From Chlamydiia bacterium (GTDB taxonomy: Bacteria > Chlamydiota > Chlamydiia > Chlamydiales > GCA-2402025): a DNA stretch of 39,879 nucleotides. The stretch is from assembly GCA_022601395.1 (NCBI GenBank), contig JAJACS010000015.1, positions 1-39,879 of the forward strand, written 5' to 3'. Position numbers and translations under genes: made by a program. The notes under the pieces were generated by a model. That model did no database searches, was not told the origin of the DNA, and saw nothing but the letters and a program-made list of their open reading frames with translations. This document shows, in pieces, positions 24,801 through 32,321 of this stretch (within the stretch, counting starts at the first letter, position 1; every line of letters begins with the position of its first letter).

Positions 24801-26150
24801 TTATGCGTTGAAACTTCCGATCGTATACATCGAAGCCTGTTTCTGCAGCACATTTTGAAGCTGTGAGCTGTCAGCCTCTGTTTGTGACATCTCCTGCTGC
24901 TGGTATTGCATGTTCGCTCTAATATCTGTCTGCAATCCTTCAGAAGCACTTGAGTCAACGGTCATTTCTCCTTGCTCAATTTGTGTAGCCTCGTTAATTT
25001 TGTCGTTACACTGACTTTGAGCATTAGAGTTTAAACCAACACCTGCTCCAACTGCTGCTCCTGCCGTTGTGAGAAAAGCCGTTGCACGCTGACCCTTGCT
25101 CATACCCCTTATAGGATCCAAAATTCTATCTTTAATTGATTTCTTTGCAGCATCTTTCGTTGCATCTTTAGCAGTTTCTTTAGCCGTATCTTTAGCCGTT
25201 TCTTTAGCCGTTTCTTTAGCCGTATTCTCTGCTGTTTCTTCTGCAGCCTCGTCACCCTCAGAAGCAGCATCTGAACCTGCATTTTCACCTGCTTCAGAAA
25301 CTTGAGAAACGGTTTCTTCTATTGCTTGAGATGACTCTTCAGCTCCTTCTTCAACTGCATTAGAACCAAATGAACTAGCATCCGTCATCTCAAATCCAGC
25401 ATCTCCACCTACATCTACGGATTCAGAAAGTCCACTTATCGTTGCTTCTACCGTTGTATCCACTGCAACATCCGTAGTTACTTCGGCTGCGGCATCTGCT
25501 CCAGCAAGCGCTGTGTCTGCTGCTCCTGCAGCAACATCAGATGCACCACCTGTAACAAGCGTTAAAGCAACACAGATAATGGTAACAACTACGATCGCAA
25601 TCGGAAGGAAAATTTTAAGCCAGCCGTTCTTACTATTGTTCGCATCATCGATCTTCTTCTTCATCGTTGCAACCGAATCCATTGACGCCTTTGTAACCTG
25701 CGCTAGAAGCTTTTCCTTACCTTGCGTGTTTACTGCCTGTGAAATCTCCATCTTCGATTGACCTTCTTTATGGTCCTTCAAAAACTTAAAGATTAACATG
25801 AAAAAGTTCTCAAGCTCTTTTGAAACACCAGTACCTTCTCTAATCGAATCTGGACTTGACAACGCTGCTGTTGGATCACTCTCAAGCGCATGCGCTAAAT
25901 CAGACAGTTTAGAAACCGGGTCGTTTGCAAACAATTGCTCAAGCTCATTGTGAGACTTCGTTGTCGCTTCCAAAATCTTATGCCATAGTTTCGCTTTACC
26001 CTTTTCATATGTACGCAATAACTTCTCAAGCTCTTTCTTTAACTTGTCTTTTGAGTCTTTACCCTTTTTATCGCCTGTCTCTTTGTTATCAGCTCTTTGA
26101 TTCGTAATTGTGCTCGCATATTGCTGATTACTATTTGATACTGTAGCCAT
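24801..26150 (-). CDS. CopB/YopB-like putative T3SS translocator, family 1 (449 aa)
   Basis: Closest relative of the 429-aa protein. It shares the helical N-terminus, NFFMLIFKFLKDHKEGQSKM (115-134), the hydrophobic segment at 176-200 and TGGASDVAA. Its linker differs: an acidic first half (about 210-310), then a TAKETAKDTAKE repeat encoded by 12-bp units. The second hydrophobic patch (RATAFLTTAGAAVGAGVGL) precedes an almost identical 59-residue tail ending YTIGSFNA. So the ends are held constant while the middle diverges, as expected if the ends are recognised by a chaperone or secretion machinery and the middle faces the host. Ribosome binding site GAAAGGT precedes ATG 26150. Single-gene unit with its own promoter and terminator. 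Confidence 0.78.
   Translation of the reverse strand: MATVSNSNQQYASTITNQRADNKETGDKKGKDSKDKLKKELEKLLRTYEKGKAKLWHKILEATTKSHNELEQLFANDPVSKLSDLAHALESDPTAALSSPDSIREGTGVSKELENFFMLIFKFLKDHKEGQSKMEISQAVNTQGKEKLLAQVTKASMDSVATMKKKIDDANNSKNGWLKIFLPIAIVVVTIICVALTLVTGGASDVAAGAADTALAGADAAAEVTTDVAVDTTVEATISGLSESVDVGGDAGFEMTDASSFGSNAVEEGAEESSQAIEETVSQVSEAGENAGSDAASEGDEAAEETAENTAKETAKETAKDTAKETAKDATKDAAKKSIKDRILDPIRGMSKGQRATAFLTTAGAAVGAGVGLNSNAQSQCNDKINEATQIEQGEMTVDSSASEGLQTDIRANMQYQQQEMSQTEADSSQLQNVLQKQASMYTIGSFNA
25141..25250. repeat. 12-bp in-frame repeats in the 449-aa gene
   Basis: About nine degenerate 12-bp units around TTTCTTTAGCCG encode a (T/D)AK(E/D) tetrapeptide array in the linker. Four central copies are nearly identical. 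The array is longer than in the 429-aa paralogue, so repeat number already differs between these two close copies. Confidence 0.75.
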
Positions 26151-26231
26151 TGTAATTACCTTTCGTTAATTTATTATGTTTTATCTAAAATATACCTTCT
26201 AAACCATGTTCGTATAGCTTCCCTAGTGTTA

Positions 26232-26240
26232 ATTTTAGCA
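26232..26240 (-). promoter_or_regulatory. Shared-type extended -10, 449-aa gene
   Basis: TG-C-TAAAAT on the minus strand (hexamer 26232-26237), 82 bp upstream of ATG 26150. No clear -35. Within the gap 26151-26532 the only other element seen is the terminator of the 458-aa gene. Confidence 0.5.
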
Positions 26241-26410
26241 CACAATAATTAATGATAATATAAATTATTTTAATATGAATATTTGAAAATCACTTAAGTC
26301 TTTTATTTGTTTAGTGTTTCATTTTTTAGTGAATAATCATTCTTGTGATATGTGTATTTTTATTCATTTATTGCGGCCTAAAAAGGCTGGATATCACGCC
26401 CTTTACACAC

Positions 26411-26442
26411 AAAAAAAGGCCTTGAGATCACTCTCAAGGCCT
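26411..26442 (-). terminator. Terminator of the 458-aa gene
   Basis: A perfect 11-bp stem AGGCCTTGAGA (26417-26427) / TCTCAAGGCCT (26432-26442), loop TCAC, followed on the minus strand by six U. It lies 90 bp past the stop. Confidence 0.8.
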
Positions 26443-26532
26443 GTATGAGCCAAGAACCCATCTGACTCATATGGAACAATATCTTATGAAAAAGCTCCCG
26501 TAGAAAGAGCTCCCAAGGCCAGGAAAACCCTA

Positions 26533-27909
26533 TTAACCTGCCTTGAAACTTGAAACCATCGTATTCTTCTCACTTGTCGCATTCTTAACGATGTTTTGAC
26601 CAATATTCTGGTACTGACTCATCTCCTGCGTCTGCTCTTGTAGCTGCGTTGATCCTGACTGAGAGTCATTACCAGCGAGTGTCTGCAACCCTGTGGTAGA
26701 GCTATAAAGATCAGAAAGAAGGTCACCCTGCGCTGCTCCTGGCATACTACTTGAGTTAATCCAACCATCTCCAAGGCCATGAATGAAGTAAGAGCCTTGT
26801 GGTATCCCTTGCTTTGGAGTCATCTCTTGACCCCCTTTAGCATTTGGGTTCTTTGTCCAGAAATAGTTAAACGCCATGTAACCAATAGTTGTATCAAGCC
26901 CAGGTACTGTACCATATGTATAGGATGCTCCTGGATTGATATCATCATACTGGTTGTTTACAATGAGAGCTAAGACGTTCCCAGAAGTTACATTATCTGT
27001 TGGCAAACCTGCATTATGATCCCAGTGGTGGTTACCAGCGCCTGTATTCCTTACATTACCACCCGGATTCCAGCTGTTTCTACTTACTGTCACTGTAGTA
27101 TCTAGTGATGATAAGAAGTTCATAAGCTCTGTAGCTATACCATCTCCACCAGATCCCCCTTTCGGATTTGGATCTAAGACTTTAAATGGATCATAATTGT
27201 CTTTCTTAAGCTTTGATATTGAGGTTTCATCCATCTTTACTTGCAACTTTTGATAAATATAAACCTGAAGTAAAGAACCCGTATCACTCATACTAGAATT
27301 ACTTGGATCCAGTATGATTTTGTTATTTCCAAGAGGGTTTGATTGATCATTAGCAAAAGCGCCATTAAACTCTTTTGCTACCTGCCCCCAATAACTCGTA
27401 AGGTCTATTGTTTTTCCATCTGGAGTATGGATTGTCATCATCGATCCCAAAGTTAAATTCGACTTATCTGTATTTGCAAAAAAGATACTCTTGATCTGTG
27501 ATACAAACCCATGTACAGAATTATCAAAATCTTTGGACGCTAAAAAATTACCATCTAGCCCATTAAAGGCATATTTGTCCAAAATACCAAAGTTCGAACC
27601 ATGGTCACAAATCGCAGCGATGTTCACAACATCCGAGCTCTTTGCGTTATTCTCAAGTTTACTTAAGAACATTGAAATGTTTGTAAGCGATCCTTGTAGT
27701 TTGTTGATTGTTTGCTCTAAATCCGCCTGATCTCCAATATTTTGCTCAACTGGACTCATTCCGATTTTTGATAGCGTCTCAATCACAATGAGTGAATAAG
27801 ACACATTTCTCACACTCAAAGACTGTTTTCCATTAAGCTCGCTACGATCTGCCCCAACTTCCCCCGAACGAGATGACGCTTCAGAGACGTTTTCTACACC
27901 CTCTACCAT
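26533..27909 (-). CDS. FNYFWTKNPNA-family protein (family 2, divergent member, 458 aa)
   Basis: A family-2 protein and the most divergent of the seven. It keeps the helical N-terminus with SYSLIVIETLSKIG, the FNGLDGNF phrase, a short FANTDKSNLTLGSM segment, DLTSYWGQV, LLQVYIYQKLQVKM and the signature AFNYFWTKNPNA at about residues 344-357. It ends differently from the rest: Gln/Ser-rich QSGSTQLQEQTQEMSQYQNIGQ with terminal SSFKAG. No signal peptide, transmembrane helix or catalytic motif is obvious. Ribosome binding site TAGGAG precedes ATG 27909; single-gene unit. I do not recognise the family. Its place beside translocator-like genes and a shared promoter type suggest a secreted product. 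Confidence 0.75.
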   Translation of the reverse strand: MVEGVENVSEASSRSGEVGADRSELNGKQSLSVRNVSYSLIVIETLSKIGMSPVEQNIGDQADLEQTINKLQGSLTNISMFLSKLENNAKSSDVVNIAAICDHGSNFGILDKYAFNGLDGNFLASKDFDNSVHGFVSQIKSIFFANTDKSNLTLGSMMTIHTPDGKTIDLTSYWGQVAKEFNGAFANDQSNPLGNNKIILDPSNSSMSDTGSLLQVYIYQKLQVKMDETSISKLKKDNYDPFKVLDPNPKGGSGGDGIATELMNFLSSLDTTVTVSRNSWNPGGNVRNTGAGNHHWDHNAGLPTDNVTSGNVLALIVNNQYDDINPGASYTYGTVPGLDTTIGYMAFNYFWTKNPNAKGGQEMTPKQGIPQGSYFIHGLGDGWINSSSMPGAAQGDLLSDLYSSTTGLQTLAGNDSQSGSTQLQEQTQEMSQYQNIGQNIVKNATSEKNTMVSSFKAG

Positions 27910-27979
27910 CTAAAACTCCTAAACTTATTATATTTATTATTAGCTTCTATGCTTTTGACTAACCCGGTCTCTCAACCTC

Positions 27980-28007
27980 ACTATATCAATCAAACCCATT
28001 TTATCAA
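27980..28007 (-). promoter_or_regulatory. Shared-type promoter, 458-aa gene
   Basis: On the minus strand: TTGATA (28002-28007), 16-bp spacer, TATAGT (27980-27985) with TG one base upstream; 71 bp from ATG 27909. Confidence 0.55.
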
Positions 28008-28086
28008 AGAATTATTTTAAATATTTGATTAAGATTTGAATAAGATATTGTAAATAAGAGACTTACAAAAACTAAGGGCGGGGAAT

Positions 28087-28118
28087 AAAAAAGGGACTCT
28101 GGGGTAGGCCAGAGTCCC
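28087..28118 (-). terminator. Orphan terminator hairpin 1
   Basis: Perfect 10-bp stem GGGACTCTGG (28093-28102) / CCAGAGTCCC (28109-28118), six U on the minus strand. It lies 346 bp past the stop of the 484-aa gene and 177 bp upstream of the next gene, so no present gene needs it. It resembles hairpin 28292-28323 in sequence. Confidence 0.7.
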
Positions 28119-28291
28119 AGGGAGTCTAACAAAGGCCCGTAAGAGCCTATGTTAGGTACTTTTCTCCGTTAAATTTATCAAGAATTGGATTACAAGTCAA
28201 AAGATTACTAACAAAAAGGGCCTCCTACGAGATAAAAACCTCTAGAACAACCTACCTTAAAACCTTTTATTAGAAATAATAATAATTTTAT

Positions 28292-28323
28292 AAAAAAGGA
28301 CCTCTGGAGTGAGCCAGAGGTCC
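28292..28323 (-). terminator. Orphan terminator hairpin 2
   Basis: Perfect 10-bp stem GGACCTCTGG (28298-28307) / CCAGAGGTCC (28314-28323), six U on the minus strand, 141 bp past the 484-aa stop. Both this and hairpin 1 are followed by a GGGAGTC phrase, which points to a local duplication. Confidence 0.7.
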
Positions 28324-28385
28324 GGGAGTCCAATACAAACCAAATGGTCTATACTAGGAGTGTTCAGAATTTTTTTAGTACACTT

Positions 28386-28428
28386 AAAAAGGGCCATTTT
28401 GGAAGCCCAAATTCTTCCAAAATGACCC
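28386..28428 (-). terminator. Terminator of the 484-aa gene
   Basis: A 15-bp stem with one mismatch (28391-28405 with 28414-28428), 8-nt loop, five U on the minus strand, 36 bp past the stop codon. It is the first of three consecutive hairpins on this transcript. The gene-free stretch 27910-28464 holds these hairpins and the 458-aa gene promoter; I see no coding remnant there. Confidence 0.75.
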
Positions 28429-28464
28429 GCCCCTTCCCTTTGAGTTGAGGCAAGTATGATCTGC

Positions 28465-29919
28465 TTAACTAATTCTAGAGTTTCGATTCATCGTTGAGGT
28501 TCCCTCAAAGAAGGATTTCGTCGCATTAACGCCCATGTTGTCTAGCTGACCTGAAACGCTCACGTCTGATTGGAAATTATCATTTCCTTGTGAACTCTCC
28601 TGGCCTATATTCGTTTGCACCGAGTTCGTTGTCATATAAAGGTTAGATAGAGGATCTGATGATGCAGATCCTTTTGTTCCGCCATCATAACCATCTGTTT
28701 GGCCAGCTTCATTCGAACTCTTATCAAGAGTTGTATTTGTTATAGCACCATCACAAGATGCATTCGGATTTTTTGTCCAAAAATAGTTAAATGCCATCAT
28801 CGACACTGCCTGGTAAATACCTGGTTGTAACTGGTTATAGTACATATACTGGTCATGGTGGTGCACATAGAGACCTTTATGCTCTGTCCACTTCTGCTCT
28901 TGTACAGTTGCAGATATTGGCTTTGAATCAAGAGATGTTCCAAGACTCCCTCCAATCAACTCTAGAAGAGACGGAGCGCTCTTACACAGAATGGCTGATT
29001 GACCGTTACGGTTTACAGTAATTGGCTGGTTTAGAGATGATAACATCTCGATAAACGTTCCAAGAAGTGAGTCAGGAGATGGTTGACCGGGATTTGTTGC
29101 TCCACTTGGATCAAAATTCTCAAGCTTATCCACCTGCCCATCAGCAGCTGCAACGGTACTTTTTGGCATATTAAACACATCCACCTGCGTCTTATAATAC
29201 ATGTACTGCTGCATAAGAGAGGGGCTCGCACTCGGATCAGTCATAATCATAGAAGCCCCAGTGCCTGCAAACTGCTTACTGAATGCATTTGAAAGCTTCT
29301 GCCAGTAGTTGTTTTTTGGATCAGCAAAATTAAACGCCGGCCCACCTGTTGGATTATCAATTTTTGAAATATCTGCAACAGTTAACCCAGAACCAGATGG
29401 AGAACCAAAAAATAGATCCTTTACTGCGTTCTCAAAACCTTGCGTTGATGACTGAAAAGAAGAAGATGCATCCTCTTTGAATTTATTAGGTCCTGTGGTT
29501 TGAAGTTTTCCTTCTGTACCATTGTTCGTATTATTATCTGTTGTAATCGCTCCCTCATTCTTGAAAAAGCTATTATCAAGACCATTGAAAGCATTCATTC
29601 CCCATGCAGTGAATCCATGAGCATTTACATTCGCTCCACCACCACTATGAGCATTGTTTTCAATCTGAGACACATACTCCGATATCGTTGTGAAGTCATT
29701 CTGCATACGCGTCATGACATCCATCAACTTCCCACGAAGCTGCATGATTGTTTGCTGGTGTTCTAAACCAACTTTATTAAGAACTTCCATTACAATAATG
29801 GCATATGAGATGTGCTGTACAACATGTTTTGTGCTGAACAGATCACTAGCTAAGCTATTTGCAGAAGATGGTTTACGTGCACCGTCCACTGCCCCTACAG
29901 TTTCTACTTCGTTTGTCAT
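28465..29919 (-). CDS. FNYFWTKNPNA-family protein (family 2, 484 aa)
   Basis: Typical member of the main subfamily. N-terminal helices at residues 30-90 (HVVQHISYAIIVMEVLNKVG, then MDVMTRMQNDFTTIS) end in ENNAHSGGG (87-95). FNGLDNSFF follows at 111-119. The middle holds VKDLFFGS, NYWQKLSNAF and LMQQYMYYKTQV. The signature AFNYFWTKNPNA is at about 374-386. The C-terminus has DPLSNLYMTTNSVQTN, NNNFQSDVSVSGQLDN-like sequence and the invariant tail GVNATKSFFEGTSTMNRN. No signal peptide or transmembrane helix. The middle is the variable part. Weak ribosome binding site (TAGG) before ATG 29919. Function unknown; likely exported, by context. Confidence 0.78.
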   Translation of the reverse strand: MTNEVETVGAVDGARKPSSANSLASDLFSTKHVVQHISYAIIVMEVLNKVGLEHQQTIMQLRGKLMDVMTRMQNDFTTISEYVSQIENNAHSGGGANVNAHGFTAWGMNAFNGLDNSFFKNEGAITTDNNTNNGTEGKLQTTGPNKFKEDASSSFQSSTQGFENAVKDLFFGSPSGSGLTVADISKIDNPTGGPAFNFADPKNNYWQKLSNAFSKQFAGTGASMIMTDPSASPSLMQQYMYYKTQVDVFNMPKSTVAAADGQVDKLENFDPSGATNPGQPSPDSLLGTFIEMLSSLNQPITVNRNGQSAILCKSAPSLLELIGGSLGTSLDSKPISATVQEQKWTEHKGLYVHHHDQYMYYNQLQPGIYQAVSMMAFNYFWTKNPNASCDGAITNTTLDKSSNEAGQTDGYDGGTKGSASSDPLSNLYMTTNSVQTNIGQESSQGNDNFQSDVSVSGQLDNMGVNATKSFFEGTSTMNRNSRIS

Positions 29920-30029
29920 GTTATTTGGCCTACTTTAGTTTCTAAATCTAAGTATACCTCATAACCTACGGCCTTACCCAAGTCTCTATACCGGCCTGTT
30001 CTGTGCACACCCAAATGCACCCAAGCGTG

Positions 30030-30058
30030 AGTATATCAAGAAATGAATATTTATTAAA
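30030..30058 (-). promoter_or_regulatory. Shared-type promoter, 484-aa gene
   Basis: On the minus strand: TTTAAT (30053-30058), 17-bp spacer, TATACT (30030-30035) with TG one base upstream; 111 bp from ATG 29919. The gap 29920-30230 otherwise holds only the hairpin of the 475-aa gene. Confidence 0.6.
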
Positions 30059-30195
30059 GAAATTTTTATATATATAGACCTAACACGCTGAAATTAAGCG
30101 TGAAAAAAATTGAATGTGTAAAATCTGCATATGAATATTACTTTTTACAGGGAAAGACTCTCCCATATAAGGGGAATAACAGCTCTTATAGATAT

Positions 30196-30219
30196 GGCTC
30201 AGGGAGGTATCCCTGAGCC
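30196..30219 (-). terminator. Hairpin behind the 475-aa gene
   Basis: Perfect 9-bp GC-rich stem GGCTCAGGG (30196-30204) / CCCTGAGCC (30211-30219), loop AGGTAT, 11 bp past the stop. The following minus-strand sequence is only moderately U-rich, so termination may be partial. Confidence 0.6.
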
Positions 30220-30230
30220 GCGCTGTCATT

Positions 30231-31658
30231 TTAACTAATTCTCGAGTTCCTGTTCATTGTCGATGTTCCCTCAAAGAAGGACTTAGTAGCGTTAACTCCC
30301 ATATTATCGAGCTGACCTGAAACGTTTACGTCAGACTGGAAGTTGTTATTACTTTGTGACGACATCTGAGAGATGTTTGTCTGCACAGAGTTGTTTGTCA
30401 TATACAAACTTGATAGCGGATCTGATGATGGAGCTCCCTTTGTACCAGCATATCCATTCGACGTACCACTATCAATTACCGCTCCAGAAACATTTTGATC
30501 TGTTGATGCATTCGGGTTTTTCGTCCAAAAGTAGTTAAACGCCATAAATGATATAGCCATATAAAATCCTGGCTTTACCTGATCATGCCACATCTGGTAA
30601 TCATAGTGTTTCTCTGATCCTGATACACCTGTATGCCAGCTTTCATCATGCATCATACCTCCTTGATAGGTCGACTTCATGACACCTGAATCAATCAGAT
30701 TTAGTAGTGAAGGTGCCGATTTACAACCAGCAGCAAGACCAGTATTTCGGTTCGCTGAAATAGGAGTATTTAAAGCTGATAGTAATTCTGTAAATGTACC
30801 AAGAAGTGCATCCTGACTTGGACGTCCTGGAACTTGCTCACCATCTGGATTGAAATTTTCAAGAAGATACACTTGTCCATTTGCTTTTGCGACTGTTTTC
30901 TTAGGAAGTGTATAGATGTCCACCTGCGTTTTATAATACATGTACTGCTGCAGGAGTGATGGACTGTCTGTTGACTTTGTCATAATCATTTTAGACCCTG
31001 TTCCTGGATAGGCCTTTCCAAAGTCTCTCTGAAGCTGTCCCCAATATCCGCCGTTTGGTCCTTTAGAAAAGTCGAAAACTGGTCCGCCATGTGGACTTGC
31101 AATTTTAGAAATATCTCCAACACTTAATCCAGCAGCATTTGGCGATCCAAAGAAAAGATCTTTTACTGCATTGATAAACCCTTGAGAAGATGTTTTGAAA
31201 GAGTCAGAAACTGTTTCAGTAAAGCCGTTTAGCTTGTTATCCGTACCTCTGTGATGGAAGTAAGTTCCGCCATGTGATGTAGAACCTGTAGCTTGATCGT
31301 GATAAAAGTTGTTTGATAAACCATTAAATGCATCTGTTCCCCAGTCAGACAAACTGTGCTCATTCGTACCGGCTGCTCCACCACTGTGGGAGTTGTTTTC
31401 AATTTGTGAAAGATACTGAGATATCGTTGTAAAGTCGTTCTGCATTCGTGTCATGACATCCATGAGCTTTCCACGGATCTGCATGATTCTCTGCTGGTGC
31501 TGAAGACCCACTTTATTCAAAACTTCCATTACAATAATGGCATAAGATATGTGTTTTACAACGTGCTTGTCATGGAATAAATCGTTACCTAGACTGCTTG
31601 CTGATGAGGACTTCTTTGTCCCTTCTATTGCATTTATGCTTTCTACTTCATTTGTCAT
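30231..31658 (-). CDS. FNYFWTKNPNA-family protein (family 2, 475 aa)
   Basis: Close paralogue of the 484- and 470-aa proteins. It has the same N-terminal helices (HVVKHISYAIIVMEVLNKVG; MDVMTRMQNDFTTISQYLSQ), ENNSHSGG, FNGLSNNFY, VKDLFFGSP, LLQQYMYYKTQVDIY, AFNYFWTKNPNAS near 372-384 and the same final block ending FFEGTSTMNRN. It differs mainly in His/Gly-rich loops (STSHGGTYFHHRGTDN; SWHTGVSGSEKHYDYQ). N-terminal residues 1-20 are close to those of the 484-aa protein (MTNEVE..). The upstream context also matches that gene (AAAGTAGGCCA before the ATG), so the duplication included the leader. Function unknown. Confidence 0.78.
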   Translation of the reverse strand: MTNEVESINAIEGTKKSSSASSLGNDLFHDKHVVKHISYAIIVMEVLNKVGLQHQQRIMQIRGKLMDVMTRMQNDFTTISQYLSQIENNSHSGGAAGTNEHSLSDWGTDAFNGLSNNFYHDQATGSTSHGGTYFHHRGTDNKLNGFTETVSDSFKTSSQGFINAVKDLFFGSPNAAGLSVGDISKIASPHGGPVFDFSKGPNGGYWGQLQRDFGKAYPGTGSKMIMTKSTDSPSLLQQYMYYKTQVDIYTLPKKTVAKANGQVYLLENFNPDGEQVPGRPSQDALLGTFTELLSALNTPISANRNTGLAAGCKSAPSLLNLIDSGVMKSTYQGGMMHDESWHTGVSGSEKHYDYQMWHDQVKPGFYMAISFMAFNYFWTKNPNASTDQNVSGAVIDSGTSNGYAGTKGAPSSDPLSSLYMTNNSVQTNISQMSSQSNNNFQSDVNVSGQLDNMGVNATKSFFEGTSTMNRNSRIS

Positions 31659-31750
31659 ACTACTGGCCTACTTTTAAACGTTTCCGCAGTTTAATTCGTA
31701 TACCTAATAACCCGTGATCTTAACGTCTAAGAAAGACGCACCCAGGTACC

Positions 31751-31779
31751 ATTGTAGCAAGTATTGAATAATTATTAAA
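31751..31779 (-). promoter_or_regulatory. Shared-type promoter, 475-aa gene
   Basis: On the minus strand: TTTAAT (31774-31779), 17-bp spacer, TACAAT (31751-31756) with TG one base upstream; 93 bp from ATG 31658. The gap 31659-31964 also contains a small hairpin at 31902-31919. Confidence 0.65.
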
Positions 31780-31901
31780 GTATTTTTTTTAATTCCTCTT
31801 TAACAAACTTACCATTAGTGTGTTACGTGTTCATTTTTCACAAACCCCTAATAGTCATTAACTTAACACCGTTGTCTACTTTCCTTCTTAAGGGGTAGCC
31901 A

Positions 31902-31919
31902 GAGGATCCGTAGATCCTC
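31902..31919 (-). terminator. Hairpin behind the family 2 remnant
   Basis: 7-bp stem GAGGATC/GATCCTC, loop CGTA, 45 bp past the remnant's stop codon. It sits where intact family-2 genes have their terminators. No U-tract follows on the minus strand, so it is probably a decayed terminator. Confidence 0.45.
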
Positions 31920-31964
31920 CTCAGACCACTCAAGAGTGAATCAAGAACTATTTCGCCCTGTTTT

Positions 31965-32152
31965 TTAGCTAATTCTACAGTTCCTACTCATCGTTGACGC
32001 CCCCTCAAAGAAAGACTTCGTCGCGTTAACGCGCATATTGTCAAGCTGACCTGAAACATTAACATCAGATGGAAATTATTATTTCCCTGGGAAGACAGTT
32101 GAGATATGTTCGTCTGTACTGAGTTATTTGTCATATATAAGTTAGATAATAG
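31965..32152 (-). pseudogene. C-terminal remnant of a family 2 gene
   Basis: About 62 codons matching the C-terminal end of the 484/475/470-aa proteins: LSNLYMTNNSVQTN at the left of the reading, then QLDNMRVNATKSFFEGASTM and a terminal SRNCRIS, stop TAA at 31965-31967. Compared with the intact copies one base is missing in the FQSDV codons (near 32070), which breaks the frame. Several conserved residues are changed (G to R, T to A, S to C). Similarity stops at about 32152, inside the DPLSNLY phrase, so the first 85% or so of the gene is gone. This is a relic of an eighth copy. Confidence 0.85.
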
Positions 32153-32227
32153 GCAAGAATTTTAAAGACCTTATGTCTATCTTAGAACAGAGCGCTATTT
32201 CAGTGAGCTTTTAAGAAGAAAACAAAA

Positions 32228-32264
32228 TTAAGAGGCCAAGATCTAAAGGATCTTGGCCTCTTAA
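32228..32264 (-). terminator. Terminator of the 470-aa gene
   Basis: A perfect 16-bp stem (32228-32243 with 32249-32264, starting TTAAGAGGCCAAGATC, loop TAAAG), the longest in the window. The minus-strand U content comes from TTAATTTTG after the stem. Confidence 0.75.
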
Positions 32265-32284
32265 GCTCGCTGCCATAGCGAGCT
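32264..32284 (-). other. Second hairpin behind the 470-aa gene
   Basis: A perfect 8-bp stem AGCTCGCT/AGCGAGCT with loop GCCAT stands immediately next to the 16-bp hairpin, 37 bp past the stop. The pair may protect the 3' end or add to termination. Confidence 0.55.
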
Positions 32285-32321
32285 ACATGTCAAATGTGAC
32301 TGTTTAGAGCCATAAGGCTTA

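Noticed and set aside
23531..25250. Short tandem repeats as a CRISPR array
   Set aside because: The units are 12 bp, contiguous, without spacers, and lie in-frame inside genes.
32153..32220. Short plus-strand frame next to the family 2 relic
   Set aside because: Only about 20 codons, no start signal and no recognisable match; treated as non-coding.
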